Assembly: GCA_038257155.1 (NCBI GenBank)
Contig: JBBSJP010000009.1
Span: 1-64,000 of the forward strand
Length of the DNA stretch: 64,000 nucleotides
From: JANJTY01 sp038257155
GTDB taxonomy: Bacteria > Pseudomonadota > Gammaproteobacteria > Xanthomonadales > Xanthomonadaceae
Direction of reading: 5' to 3'
Shown here one piece after another: positions 7,757 to 17,489 of the stretch (position 1 is the stretch's first letter; each line of letters starts with the position of its first letter). Below the pieces are notes generated by a model. The model was not told the DNA's origin. It made no database searches and saw nothing but the letters and a program-made list of their open reading frames with translations. Made by a program: the position numbers and the translations under genes.

Positions 7757-9016
7757 ATGGAGCAGGTCATTGAACTCAAGTACGCACTCGACACGTTCTA
7801 CTTTCTGATATCCGGCGCGCTGGTGATGTGGATGGCAGCCGGCTTCTCGATGCTCGAAGCCGGCCTGGTGCGGGCCAAGAACACGGTCGAGATCCTGACC
7901 AAGAACGTTGGCCTCTACGCCATCGCCTGCATCATGTACATGCTGACCGGCTACGGCATCATGTATGGCGACGGCAGCGGCATCATCCCGGCCTTCGGCA
8001 TGCTGGGTGCCGACGACAATGAAGCCGCCGCAGTGTTGGCAGCGGCGGCCGCGGGTGCCGAGGATGCACCCTACTACTCGAACCTGTCCGACTTCTTCTT
8101 CCAGGTTGTGTTCGTGGCAACCGCGATGTCGATTGTTTCCGGCGCGGTGGCCGAGCGCATGAAGTTGTGGAGCTTCTTCGCCTTCGCCGTGGTTCTGACC
8201 GGCTTCATCTATCCGGTGCAGGGCTACTGGAAGTGGGGCGGCGGCTGGCTGGACGGTGCCGGCTTCCTCGACTTCGCAGGTTCGGGCGTGGTGCACCTGT
8301 GTGGCGGCGCGGCGGCACTCGCAGGCGTGTTGCTGCTCGGCGCGCGCAAGGGCAAGTTCGGACCGAAGGGCGAAGTCCGTGCGATTCCCGGCTCAAACCT
8401 TCCGCTGGCCGCGCTCGGTACTTTCATTCTGTGGTTCGGCTGGTTCGGCTTCAACGGAGGCTCCGAGCTGAAGCTCTCCGACGTGGGCGAGGCCAACGCC
8501 GTGGCGCGGGTGTTCGTCAACACCAATATGGCCGCCGCCGGCGGCGTGGTCGCAGCCCTGATCCTGGCCAAACTGTGGTTCGGCAAAGCCGATCTCACCA
8601 TGATGCTGAACGGCGCTTTGGCGGGCCTTGTGGCGATCACCGCTGAACCGCTCACGCCAACACCCCTGGTTGCGACGGCCATCGGCGCGGTTGGCGGTCT
8701 TCTGGTGATCGGCTCGATCGTTGCGCTGGAGCGAATGTTCCGCATCGATGATCCGGTCGGCGCGATTTCGGTGCATGGCGTGGTCGGCATCTGGGGACTG
8801 TTCGCGGTTTGCCTGACCAATCCCGAGGCCAGCCTGCTTGCCCAGGCCACGGGCACCGGCGTGATCTTCGCCTGGGTTTTCGGTACCAGCCTGCTGGTCT
8901 GGTTCATCGTCAAGCTCGCTATCGGCCTGCGCGTCAGCGAGCAGGAGGAATACGACGGTGTCGACCTGCACGAATGCGGCATGGAGGCGTATCCGGAGTT
9001 CACGCGCTCGGAGTGA
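7757..9016 (+). CDS. amtB: Ammonium transporter AmtB
   Basis: 419 residues and eleven transmembrane segments, with no cleavable signal peptide. The conserved pore histidines are visible in 'GSGVVHLCGGAAALAG' (first) and 'ISVHGVVGIWG' (second), and the signature 'FNGGSELKLSD' is present. It conducts NH4+/NH3 across the inner membrane and is gated by GlnK, whose gene is directly upstream. A strong ribosome site (AAGGAGG, about 7743-7749) precedes the ATG at 7757. Confidence 0.95.
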   Translation: MEQVIELKYALDTFYFLISGALVMWMAAGFSMLEAGLVRAKNTVEILTKNVGLYAIACIMYMLTGYGIMYGDGSGIIPAFGMLGADDNEAAAVLAAAAAGAEDAPYYSNLSDFFFQVVFVATAMSIVSGAVAERMKLWSFFAFAVVLTGFIYPVQGYWKWGGGWLDGAGFLDFAGSGVVHLCGGAAALAGVLLLGARKGKFGPKGEVRAIPGSNLPLAALGTFILWFGWFGFNGGSELKLSDVGEANAVARVFVNTNMAAAGGVVAALILAKLWFGKADLTMMLNGALAGLVAITAEPLTPTPLVATAIGAVGGLLVIGSIVALERMFRIDDPVGAISVHGVVGIWGLFAVCLTNPEASLLAQATGTGVIFAWVFGTSLLVWFIVKLAIGLRVSEQEEYDGVDLHECGMEAYPEFTRSE

Positions 9017-9023
9017 TCCACGA

Positions 9024-9050
9024 GCCCCTCCCCGCAAGACAGGGAGGGGC
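9024..9050. terminator. Hairpin after amtB (possible terminator, no T-run)
   Basis: GCCCCTCCC (9024-9032) pairs perfectly with GGGAGGGGC (9042-9050), loop of 9, starting 7 bases after the amtB stop. The lack of a T-run weakens the terminator call; it resembles the other GAGCCCCTC-type palindrome at 7666. Confidence 0.45.
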
Positions 9051-9059
9051 ACGGCTGTT

Positions 9060-9160
9060 GGAGGGCGGATCTTGATCCAGCGCCGCATGCGGTTGGGTTT
9101 TCGCGACCGCCTGCGCGGGGTTCATGTCCCGTGGCAACGGCGGATCAAGATCCGCCCTCC
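9060..9160. repeat. REP-doublet/MITE-like element, copy 1 (19-bp inverted ends)
   Basis: GGAGGGCGGATCTTGATCC (9060-9078) is repeated as its exact inverse at 9142-9160. A second copy of the same ends, with a largely different interior, lies at 43028-43120. Nothing is coded in it. The rest of 9017-9258 shows no other gene. Confidence 0.8.
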
Positions 9161-9258
9161 AACGGCTGCAGTCGTTATGCGTCCCACAGAGCGTCTATCC
9201 CCTCGCGCCCGACTGCGACACAATCGGCCGCTGAGGCTGCGCCGCGCAGCGCCGACGG

Positions 9259-10470
9259 ATGCCATCGATGTCCACACTCTTTACTTACAGCCCGCGCAGC
9301 CGCGAACTGCTTGAGCGCCTCGACACCTTCATGCGCACGGTGGTCGAACCCGGTGAGCTGGAATTCCACGCCCAGCACGCGGCGCAGGCCGATCGCTGGC
9401 AGGTGCCGCCCATCCTTGAATCGATGAAGCAGAAGGCGCGCGCCGCCGGGCTGTGGAACCTGTTCCTGCCCGATGGTGAGCACGGTGCCGGGTTGTCGAA
9501 TCTCGACTATGCACCGCTCGCCGAGCGCATGGGCTGTTCGTTGATCGCCTCGGAAGTGTTCAACTGTTCGGCGCCAGATACCGGCAACATGGAAGTGCTG
9601 GCGCATTTCGGCACGCCCGAGCAGAAAGCCACGTGGCTGAAACCCTTGCTGGCCGGAGAGATCCGCTCTGCCTTCGGGATGACCGAGCCCGACGTGGCCT
9701 CTTCGGACGCCACCAACATCTCGCTGTCGATGCATCGCGAGGGTGATGACTACGTGCTCAGCGGGCGCAAATGGTGGACCACCGGTGCCGGCGACCCGCG
9801 CTGCCGGGTCCTGATCGTCATGGGCCTGTCCGATCCGCACGGCGAATCACACCATCGCCATTCGATGATCCTGGTGCCAATGAACTCACCCGGCCTGCGC
9901 GTGGTGCGCCCACTGACCGTATTTGCGTACGACGATGCGCCCAACGGCCACGTCGAGCTGGCCTTCGACAGCGTGCGCGTGCCGGCAAGCAACCTGATCG
10001 GCGCGGCGGGGCAGGGCTTTGCCATTGCCCAGGCGCGCCTCGGGCCGGGACGCATCCACCACTGCATGCGCCTGATCGGCCTGGCGCAGCGCGCCATGGA
10101 GGCGATGATTGCGCGGGCCAGAACCCGCGAAGCCTTCGGCCGCACCCTGGGCGGACACGGCATGGCTCAGGAAGCCATCGCGCTGTCGCGCTGCGAGATC
10201 GAGCAGGCACGACTGCTGACCTTGGCCGCCGCCGCGCAACTCGATGCCTATGGCAACAAGGTCGCGAAGGATGCCATCGGCATGATCAAGATCGTCGCGC
10301 CACGCATGGCCTGCGCGGTGATCGATCGCGCCATCCAGCTGCACGGTGGCGCCGGACTGTCGCAGGACTATTTCCTCGCGCAGGCCTATGCGGGTGCGCG
10401 CTCGCTGCGCCTGGCTGATGGGCCGGATGAGGTGCATATCGCGGCCTTGGCGCGGAGCATGCTGCGCTGA
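9259..10470 (+). CDS. Acyl-CoA dehydrogenase family protein
   Basis: 403 residues; the ATG at 9259 and the ATG at 9268 (MSTLFTYSP) are equally possible starts, and neither has a clear ribosome site. Typical three-part FAD-dependent fold: N-terminal helices, a central beta domain with 'AFGMTEPDVASSDATNI' (flavin and substrate contact) near residue 135, and a C-terminal helical domain with 'REAFGRTLGGHGMAQE' and 'IQLHGGAGLSQDYFLAQ'. It is closest in feel to the ACAD10/11-like group that acts on unusual or branched acyl-CoAs. No beta-oxidation partners are adjacent, so the substrate is unknown. Confidence 0.85.
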   Translation: MPSMSTLFTYSPRSRELLERLDTFMRTVVEPGELEFHAQHAAQADRWQVPPILESMKQKARAAGLWNLFLPDGEHGAGLSNLDYAPLAERMGCSLIASEVFNCSAPDTGNMEVLAHFGTPEQKATWLKPLLAGEIRSAFGMTEPDVASSDATNISLSMHREGDDYVLSGRKWWTTGAGDPRCRVLIVMGLSDPHGESHHRHSMILVPMNSPGLRVVRPLTVFAYDDAPNGHVELAFDSVRVPASNLIGAAGQGFAIAQARLGPGRIHHCMRLIGLAQRAMEAMIARARTREAFGRTLGGHGMAQEAIALSRCEIEQARLLTLAAAAQLDAYGNKVAKDAIGMIKIVAPRMACAVIDRAIQLHGGAGLSQDYFLAQAYAGARSLRLADGPDEVHIAALARSMLR

Positions 10471-10554
10471 CGCCCGCTGGAAGGTAGTCTTGGTTCAACC
10501 CGGGAAGAAGGTGTGTGGCGTTCGCGGGAATATTCATTCCTGAAGGGATGCTTT

Positions 10555-12606
10555 GTGGCGATTCCCCTGCGTCTTCTAGCCCTGCTGTGTGTGGCCGTGC
10601 TTGTTCTGGCGGTGTTCGCGTTTCGGACGCTGGATGCACCCGTGCCGGCGCCGGCACCGGCCGCCGTTCCTGTGGCCGTGGACTTGCAGCCCGAGGGTCA
10701 AGATAAGGCGTCGCACTACCTGAGGGCGGCGCATTGGTTCGGCAGCGGTTGGCCGGTCAACTTCTGGAACACGGATCTGGAATCACGTGCTGAAGCAGAT
10801 TTTCGCGCGATCCGCGAAGACGGTTTCAATGCCGTGGTGCTGGTGGTGCCATGGCGAGGCTTTGCGCCTGATCCGCGCAGCGGAGCGCTGGACCCGCAGC
10901 GGGTCCAGCGCCTGCGCGGACTGATGCGCACAGCTGCCCTTGAGAAGCTGGATGTGGTGCTGCGCATCTCTTTCGCCTGGGACTCGCTTAGTCGCGAACC
11001 TGGTGATCGTTTGCTCGATCTTTGGCTGGATGACGCCGTGCATGCAGGCTGGCTGGCGCATGTTCAGGCGCTCTGGGAAGCTGTGGGGCAAGAGCCAAAT
11101 CTGAGATTCGGGTTTTTCTCCTGGGAAGACCTGTGGGCAGTGACTGGCCTCGCTGGCGCGCCACCCGATGCGCGTTTGGCCGGCGCGCGCCTGATCGGCT
11201 TTCAGCAGTGGCTACAGCAGAATCACTCGCTCTCTGCGGTCGCCGAACTGTATCGGACCCGATTTGCGGAGTGGGCTGATGTGCCCGTTCCCACGCGTCG
11301 TGAGCCGGCTTTTAAACTGCTGCTGGAGTTTGTCGACCATGCCTGGCTACAGCGCTATTTCCTGCCGGCGCAGCAACGCTTCGGGCGACTGTCGATGGAA
11401 GTGCGGATCGATTCCGATCCGATCTGGGATGGCGACACGCTGCTCGAATGGCACAGCCATGAATCGGCCTGGGACTTGCCCGGCGCGGCATGGACAACGC
11501 TCTACTGGCTGCCGGCCATGGGTGGTGAGAACAAGGGTGAGAAGATTTCGCCATCGCTGGCCGCGGAGCGCCTGCAGAGGACGCTCGAGCGCGTGCTGAG
11601 CAAGACCGGTGGACGGCCGATCTTCATCGGCCAGTTCCTCGCCGAGGACTACACGCCGGGCTTTGAGCTCAACGGCCGTATTCCGCGCGAGCAGATCGGC
11701 GAATTTCTGGCGGCGGCCCGCGACCCATTGCAGCAACTGGCGTCCGGTTACGGGCTGTGGGCCTGGCGCGACTACCATCACGACGCCATCGCCAATCCCG
11801 AGTTCATCGCCGGATTGGCTGGCTGGGAGGCCATTGGTGACGTCGAGCCCAGCTCGGACGGAGTGGAAATTGCCGCAAACGCAAGCATCACCACGGCACT
11901 CAGCTTGCACGCCTATCACGCGCCGGGAGGCCCGGAACTCGCAAACATTTGCATTGACGGCCAGGCGGCCGGTGCCGAACGCGTCATGGTTGCACTGCAC
12001 GATGTCGAACATGATCGGGATCTTGGTCGCCTGCAACTTGAGCCGGGTGTGAGCTCGCGCGACTGCCTCGAAGTGCGGACCGAGTCCCTCATGCGCCTGC
12101 GCTTCACGGCGGACTCGCCGACCCGACTGCAACGGATTGGCAGTTCGGGATTCGTGCAGCACTCGGGCATGCGCGATGCCCAAGGTCAGCCGAAGCCGAT
12201 TGCGTCGGCCTATCGTTCCTTGAACCAGGCACTTCGAACAGCGCCGTGGGTGGAAGTGCCGCTCTACCAGGATGGCTGGATGGGGCGCAGCTTCAGTACC
12301 GTGTTGCCGCGACCGGACGCAAGGTCTTCGGTCCTGCGCTTCACCACCCATCTGCCCGCCGACTGGCCCGTGCAGCCGCGCCTGGCAGTGAGTATCGACG
12401 GCGTGAGCTTGGGAGTAGTGGACTGCGTCGGTGGCGTCGCAAGCAGCCTTTCCCTGGCAGATGCTCCGGTCGGCGCAGGTCACCTGCGACTGCGCATCGA
12501 CAGCAGCCAGACGCATCGACCGCCAAGTGATCAACGCGACCTGGCCTGCGTGATTTCTGACCTGCAGGTGACGCCGGTTGCCACCGCAGAAGATGCAGTC
12601 AAATGA
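10555..12606 (+). CDS. Membrane-anchored glycoside-hydrolase-like protein of unknown specificity
   Basis: 683 residues from the GTG at 10555, chosen because GAAGGG lies 7 bases before it; an in-frame GTG at 10513 adds 14 residues without a ribosome site. An N-terminal hydrophobic anchor (about 1-22) and a Pro/Ala linker are followed by a region that reads like a TIM-barrel glycosidase: 'HWFGSGWPVNFWN', 'DGFNAVVLVVPWRGF', 'RISFAWDSLSREPGD' and 'FGFFSWEDLW', with Glu/Asp candidates. The last 200 residues look like beta-sandwich modules. It faces the LtaS-like gene convergently. The fold call is inference; I cannot name a family. Confidence 0.5.
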   Translation: MAIPLRLLALLCVAVLVLAVFAFRTLDAPVPAPAPAAVPVAVDLQPEGQDKASHYLRAAHWFGSGWPVNFWNTDLESRAEADFRAIREDGFNAVVLVVPWRGFAPDPRSGALDPQRVQRLRGLMRTAALEKLDVVLRISFAWDSLSREPGDRLLDLWLDDAVHAGWLAHVQALWEAVGQEPNLRFGFFSWEDLWAVTGLAGAPPDARLAGARLIGFQQWLQQNHSLSAVAELYRTRFAEWADVPVPTRREPAFKLLLEFVDHAWLQRYFLPAQQRFGRLSMEVRIDSDPIWDGDTLLEWHSHESAWDLPGAAWTTLYWLPAMGGENKGEKISPSLAAERLQRTLERVLSKTGGRPIFIGQFLAEDYTPGFELNGRIPREQIGEFLAAARDPLQQLASGYGLWAWRDYHHDAIANPEFIAGLAGWEAIGDVEPSSDGVEIAANASITTALSLHAYHAPGGPELANICIDGQAAGAERVMVALHDVEHDRDLGRLQLEPGVSSRDCLEVRTESLMRLRFTADSPTRLQRIGSSGFVQHSGMRDAQGQPKPIASAYRSLNQALRTAPWVEVPLYQDGWMGRSFSTVLPRPDARSSVLRFTTHLPADWPVQPRLAVSIDGVSLGVVDCVGGVASSLSLADAPVGAGHLRLRIDSSQTHRPPSDQRDLACVISDLQVTPVATAEDAVK

Positions 12607-12647
12607 AAAACGCCGCATCCGCAACCGGGTCGGACCCAAAAAGGAAG

Positions 12648-14996
12648 TCAGTTATCCAGGACCTGCAGGCTGCCGACCAGGATGCGTTCACCGGATTGGC
12701 GATCCTCCATTTCGACGGTGAGGCTTCCTGGTTCTGCGATCAAATCGCTGGGGAGCTTTGCCGCGATGAGATTGGCGGCGAGAATCGTCTCGACCGCAGA
12801 TCCATCAATCAGCACCTGGGTAGAGCTCGGGAAGCAGCCCAGCTTGATCCACAGGCCTTCTGTTCCATCAGGTTGTGCGTTGACCGGATGCCCCGCGCGC
12901 GTGAACTGCGGACCCCACCCTTCTACCTCGCAGAATCCGCCTGCAGTCGAACGCGGATCGGCTGCGCGCACGTCCAGTTTCCCGATCTGTCTGGGTTCCG
13001 CCTCGGGTAACAGCAGGCTCACCTGGGCATCAAGTTCGCCTGCGTGCACCCTGCTCAGCAGTTCGTGAGGCGCGGTCGCCATCAGTCCATCACCGAAGGG
13101 ACGCGATTCCAGGCTCTCACCGCCCAGGCTGAGCGACGCTCCCTCAGGTAGTCCTGTCGCGTGCAGGCGAAGCATCACCGACGCGCTATCGTCCAGCCGC
13201 AGTGTGACTGGCTGCGGGCTGATGCCGAAAATCCTCAGCTCCTCAGTGGCCAACTGCGCGTCCGAGAAACTCAAGGCCTGTCGGCCAATCGCCTCACGCA
13301 GCTGTTCGGCTTCGAGCGGCATCAGGTTGGGGGTCTTGCGCAACCGGGCTAGTTGCCTGAAGTGGTTCTGCAGGGGCAGTTCAGCCGATTCGAGCAACAG
13401 TGCCGGCAGCTCGCTCGAGTGCAAGTCGATGCTTCCCGACAAGGCTCTGCGGTTGTGCAGCAGCACGTAAGGAACGGTCTGTTTATAGGCCGGCTGCTGG
13501 TTGCGGAATCCAATTTGCTCGAAGGCGTCGTGCAGACCAGGGAGGTGATCACCAAAGAACAGCATGAGGGTCGGTCTCTGCCGCTGGACGACGGCCTCCG
13601 CCAGGCGCGCCAGGGCGGCATCGCCGCGTCTTAGGTGATGCAGATAAAGGTCGAAAGGCAGGGCGAACTGCCTGTCCATTTCCGAAGGCGCAGCCGATTC
13701 CGGTTCCGCGCCAATCAGTGTGAGGCGATCCTCATTCCACGGACCGTGGTTCTCCATGCTGATCGCATAGATGAATCGGGGTGCTTCACCCGGTGCATCC
13801 AGCTCGAGAAGCATTCGTTCAACCAGCGCCATGTCTGGCACAAAAAAGCCGTGGCGAGGGACGCCAGCAAACGCGGTGATGTCAAGCAGCTGGTCGAAAC
13901 CAAGCCGAGGGAAAATGGTGTCTCGACGATAGAAGCTGGCCGGGTATGGGTGGATGCCAATGGTCTGGTACCCCTGCTCACGCAGCTGCAGCGGCAGACT
14001 CTGCAGCGCTCGATGCATCAGGCCCTGATAAGGGTACTGGATGGTGGGTGCAGCCTTGAGGGTGATGCCGGTCAGCATCTCGAACTCGGTACGCGTGGTT
14101 TGTCCGCCGTAGGCCGGGACAACAAGATTGCCGGAAAGGTGTTGCTTGCCCAGTGCGAGAATGGAAGGAATGTACGTCTCCGATTGCATGCCATTGAGAA
14201 GACCAGGGTCGAAGAACGACTCGCTCTGGAACACCACGATGTCGGGCTTTTCATCCGTCACGGCGGTGCTGCCGAGTTCGGCCAGCCGGGCATTCAGTGT
14301 GGCAAGCCCTGCAGCGTCTGGTGCCTCGCTTCGCAGCTGGCTGCTCCAGGAAAGGCTGATGAAATAGGCTGGCATGCCGCTTTGGGCGGCGCTGCCGCGC
14401 GGGTCCCATGGCTGGAAAACGATCGGTGGTTCGGTGTAAAGCGACGGCCAGGGCCAGAATCCCTGCGCCAGGCACACGGCGAACGCGCCGCACACAATGC
14501 TGAGCGGAAGGCGTGCCAGGATGCGGCGCGGCCAGCCCGGCCTCTCAATCCACCACAGTCCTGCCAGCAGTATCGCCACGAAAAGCAGCCATGCGCTTTG
14601 CTGGGTGTAGCGCAAAAAGAATCCCAGATTGCCAAGCACCTGAGGAACCATGAGCAGGTCGCCCGGCAGCAGAGGCTCGGCGATCTGCAGAAGCTTCAAG
14701 TCATGGATGGAATAGACCCCGTGCAGCAGCAGCAGGCTGAGGACAAGCGCGAACAGCGCCCTCCCACTGATCGACCACAGCATCAGTCCGAGAAGCAGAA
14801 ATGGCATCGCATTGAGCAAGAGCAGCTTGGCATCGACGCTTTCCGCGAAGGCGTGGTCACGCAGCACGACGGACAGGCCGACCAACAACACCAGCAAGGG
14901 CACGAAGGCCAGCGTCGCGAGCCGGCAAGCCAAGCCGCGGTGTGAGCCAATCGATTGATCGATCCTTGCGAGGGGTTCGGCGCGACGTCCTTTCAC
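12648..14996 (-). CDS. LTA-synthase-family sulfatase-fold phosphotransferase
   Basis: 782 residues. The N-terminal five-helix membrane domain (about 25-180) is followed by an extracytoplasmic alkaline-phosphatase-like domain. Metal and active-site motifs are 'PDIVVFQSESFFDP' near 251, the nucleophile Thr in 'GGQTTRTEF' near 300, 'SMENHGPW' and 'FFGDHLPG'. LtaS/OpgB/EptA relatives move phosphoglycerol or phosphoethanolamine onto envelope glycans; OpgB-like modification of periplasmic glucans is plausible in a Gram-negative. About 200 extra C-terminal residues (from about 585) form an unassigned, probably beta-rich domain unusual for the family. It lies 69 bases downstream of the methyltransferase gene, so they are probably co-transcribed. 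Confidence 0.75.
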   Translation of the reverse strand: MKGRRAEPLARIDQSIGSHRGLACRLATLAFVPLLVLLVGLSVVLRDHAFAESVDAKLLLLNAMPFLLLGLMLWSISGRALFALVLSLLLLHGVYSIHDLKLLQIAEPLLPGDLLMVPQVLGNLGFFLRYTQQSAWLLFVAILLAGLWWIERPGWPRRILARLPLSIVCGAFAVCLAQGFWPWPSLYTEPPIVFQPWDPRGSAAQSGMPAYFISLSWSSQLRSEAPDAAGLATLNARLAELGSTAVTDEKPDIVVFQSESFFDPGLLNGMQSETYIPSILALGKQHLSGNLVVPAYGGQTTRTEFEMLTGITLKAAPTIQYPYQGLMHRALQSLPLQLREQGYQTIGIHPYPASFYRRDTIFPRLGFDQLLDITAFAGVPRHGFFVPDMALVERMLLELDAPGEAPRFIYAISMENHGPWNEDRLTLIGAEPESAAPSEMDRQFALPFDLYLHHLRRGDAALARLAEAVVQRQRPTLMLFFGDHLPGLHDAFEQIGFRNQQPAYKQTVPYVLLHNRRALSGSIDLHSSELPALLLESAELPLQNHFRQLARLRKTPNLMPLEAEQLREAIGRQALSFSDAQLATEELRIFGISPQPVTLRLDDSASVMLRLHATGLPEGASLSLGGESLESRPFGDGLMATAPHELLSRVHAGELDAQVSLLLPEAEPRQIGKLDVRAADPRSTAGGFCEVEGWGPQFTRAGHPVNAQPDGTEGLWIKLGCFPSSTQVLIDGSAVETILAANLIAAKLPSDLIAEPGSLTVEMEDRQSGERILVGSLQVLDN

Positions 14997-15065
14997 GGCT
15001 TTCCTAATGCACGGGCGACAAATGCCGGCGGAATAGGCAGCCGGGAGCGCACCCTGCGCCCTTGA

Positions 15066-16118
15066 TCATGGAACCCGAACGCAGGCTTCCGGGGAGAACC
15101 CCTCGCGGTGCAGGCATGGCCCCACCTGGCTTGCCGACAGCACGGCCTGCATGTGGGTCGGCTTGATGCGTCCCGCGCGCATTTCATCCTCGTCGCGGGC
15201 ATGGACGCGATCAATGAAATGCCTGTCCCACACGCCGTCGGGGTTGAAGTGATGCCCGAAGCTGCGATCGATGAACGGGTCGACGAGGTTGCCGTAGCCA
15301 AGGAAGTAGCAAAAGCCGAAGCGCTCGAGCAGCAAGGGCATGATGTCCTGTGCGCGCACGCCCTCGAAGCCTTCAACGGAGCAGTCCCAGTTCAGGAATG
15401 ATTCCTCCATGCGCTGCAGCTGCAGGTTGTAACGATACGGGTGCGGCATCTGCTGCCAGAATTCCTGCACGATCTCCAGCGCTTCGGGCCAGCGCTGATG
15501 GCCATTGCGACCGACCATGTCGGAAGTGACGAAGCGGCCATGGGGTTCCAGCGCAGCGTGTATCTGACTGAACAGGTCTTCCAGTTCAAGCACGTGATGC
15601 AGGCTCTGGTTGGCCATGATGCCGTCATAGCTGTGCTGGGGTCGCCAACGGTTGAAGTCGCCCTGAACTGGCACAACAACGCCATCCATCCCGGCTTCAG
15701 CCGCGTGCTGCAGGCCGCGCTCCAGCATCGTCGGATTGATATCGACGCATTCGATGGTGAAACCGTTCAGGCCGGAGTCGCGCATTTGCTTGGCGATGCG
15801 CACTTCGGCGTCGCAGTTGCCCGAGCCCAGGCTGATAAAGCGCGGCGCACGCAGGTCTGCATCGGTGGCCACTTTCAGCAAGGACTTGGCAAGGAAGTCT
15901 TCCGGATGATTGAAACCATGCTCCTGCTGCATGGGGAGCAAATACCGGTTGGACCAATAGTGAAAGATCTCCGGTAGCGCATGCACCTCGATCTGGCCGG
16001 CGAAAATCAGCTGCTCTTGGGCAACGCGCGCCAGATAGTCGGCATCGGGGGCCTGCCGCACTTGCGGCTCGCGCTGCAGGAGGCGACTGATGGCCTTGAT
16101 CGTTGGGCTCTTGAACAT
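15066..16118 (-). CDS. Class I SAM-dependent methyltransferase
   Basis: 350 residues. The Rossmann SAM-binding motif is 'FISLGSGNCDAEVRIAKQ' near residue 93, followed by the acidic strand 'IECVDINPTMLERG' and the motif-IV region 'GIMANQSLHHVLELEDLF'. The last 150 residues are not a standard methyltransferase tail. The substrate is unknown; the neighbours (LtaS-like enzyme downstream, 2-oxoglutarate oxygenase divergent) suggest envelope-glycan or small-molecule tailoring. Confidence 0.75.
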   Translation of the reverse strand: MFKSPTIKAISRLLQREPQVRQAPDADYLARVAQEQLIFAGQIEVHALPEIFHYWSNRYLLPMQQEHGFNHPEDFLAKSLLKVATDADLRAPRFISLGSGNCDAEVRIAKQMRDSGLNGFTIECVDINPTMLERGLQHAAEAGMDGVVVPVQGDFNRWRPQHSYDGIMANQSLHHVLELEDLFSQIHAALEPHGRFVTSDMVGRNGHQRWPEALEIVQEFWQQMPHPYRYNLQLQRMEESFLNWDCSVEGFEGVRAQDIMPLLLERFGFCYFLGYGNLVDPFIDRSFGHHFNPDGVWDRHFIDRVHARDEDEMRAGRIKPTHMQAVLSASQVGPCLHREGFSPEACVRVP

Positions 16119-16475
16119 TTAGGTGCTGTGCTCCGCTGCGATCAGCCGGTTGCTGTCGACTGGCCAGATTGTATTGGATGGCGGCCCGGCACGCGCTCGG
16201 CAAGGCAGGGGCGGATGCCCCGGCCTGCGTCGAGACACCGATCTTCAGTGTTGATGGGTTGCACGTGATGGAAGGCTGCGTCCAGCCAAGAGCATGGCCA
16301 GCAGCGCCTGTTTCGCTGGACCAGTATATGGGCACCTTGCAATTGAGGCCTGGCCAATGCGGTCCCGGGTCATCCGCCAACACCTGCGGCCATATGGATT
16401 GGCCGAGTCGGGTCTTGCTTGCGGCCCGGTGTTCGGCGTTGAATGCGTTCCTGTCTCGCACCCTTCCTGCGTTCC
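16119..16475. other. Divergent intergenic region without a recognised gene
   Basis: These 357 bases separate the methyltransferase (minus) from the oxygenase (plus). ORFs here lack coherent sequence. It should hold both promoters, but I could not pick a convincing -35/-10 pair. Confidence 0.4.
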
Positions 16476-17411
16476 ATGACCTTGATCGCCCAATCAGTGC
16501 TACGGCGTGCATCGCAGCAGCCGGATGATTTTCGCAACGCGCAGCCCTATCGCCATATCGTCATTGATGACTTCTTCGAAGCGGACTACGCCAAGCGACT
16601 GCTGGCCGAATTCCCGCCCTTCGAGCGCGGAAATGCGCGCAACGAGGCCGGTGAGCTGGGCGGCAAGTCGACAGTGGAGCGGATCCGCGAACTGGGGCCG
16701 AGCTTCGCTGCACTTGATGATCTGATCCAGACACCCGAATTCCTCGGCCTGGTCTCGCGCATCACCGGCATACCCGACCTGCTTTATGACCCCTGGTACT
16801 TCGGCGGCGGCACGCACGAGAACCGTGAGGGTCAGGATCTGGACCCGCATATCGATTTCAATCGCCACCCGATGGAGCCCTGGCACCGACGCCTGAACCT
16901 GATCGTGTACCTCAATCCGGAGTGGGACGATGCCTGGGGCGGCTCGCTGGAAGTGCACAGCGATCCGCGCCGCACAGACAACCAGGTGAAGCTGGTGACG
17001 CCGCTGTTCAATCGCTGCGTGATCTTCGAGACCAACGAGATCAGCTGGCATGGGTTTTCGCGCATCAGCCTGCCCGAATCGCGGCGCGAGTTGAGCCGTC
17101 GCTCGATCGCGTTGTACTTCTACACCCGCGATCGGCCGATCGAGGAGCTGGCCGATAGCCATTCCACCGTCTACGTCGATCGCCCGCTGCCGGAGCGCTT
17201 TGTGCCGGGAATGCTGCTGCAGGAGTCCGACCTCGTCGAGATCCGCACCCTGTTGGCGCGGCGCGACCAGCACAACCAGCGCCTGTACCGTGACCTGCAG
17301 CGCATCCAGGCCGAACTGGAAAGGGCGCAGAAGGCACTGCACGCGGGGCGATTGGGGCGGCTGCGCCACTTCCTCAGCAGTGTCATGCGACGCTTGCGCA
17401 ATCCGGGCTAA
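16476..17411 (+). CDS. 2-oxoglutarate/Fe(II)-dependent oxygenase (prolyl-4-hydroxylase-like)
   Basis: 311 residues from the ATG at 16476 (MTLIAQSVL); an ATG at 16443 would add 11 residues. The double-stranded beta-helix iron triad is visible: 'DPHIDFNRHP' (HxD near residue 125), the distal His in 'EISWHGFS' and the 2-oxoglutarate-binding Arg in 'LSRRSIALYFYT'. The C-terminal 50 residues form a charged helix. Such enzymes hydroxylate proteins or sugars; the substrate is unknown. It is transcribed divergently from the methyltransferase. Confidence 0.8.
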   Translation: MTLIAQSVLRRASQQPDDFRNAQPYRHIVIDDFFEADYAKRLLAEFPPFERGNARNEAGELGGKSTVERIRELGPSFAALDDLIQTPEFLGLVSRITGIPDLLYDPWYFGGGTHENREGQDLDPHIDFNRHPMEPWHRRLNLIVYLNPEWDDAWGGSLEVHSDPRRTDNQVKLVTPLFNRCVIFETNEISWHGFSRISLPESRRELSRRSIALYFYTRDRPIEELADSHSTVYVDRPLPERFVPGMLLQESDLVEIRTLLARRDQHNQRLYRDLQRIQAELERAQKALHAGRLGRLRHFLSSVMRRLRNPG

Positions 17412-17489
17412 GCTGCAGCGCCTTCAGATCGCTGGCCGGGGAAACGCGCAACCCCGATAATTCGCCGCGCCCATCCAGTTTTCGACGCC

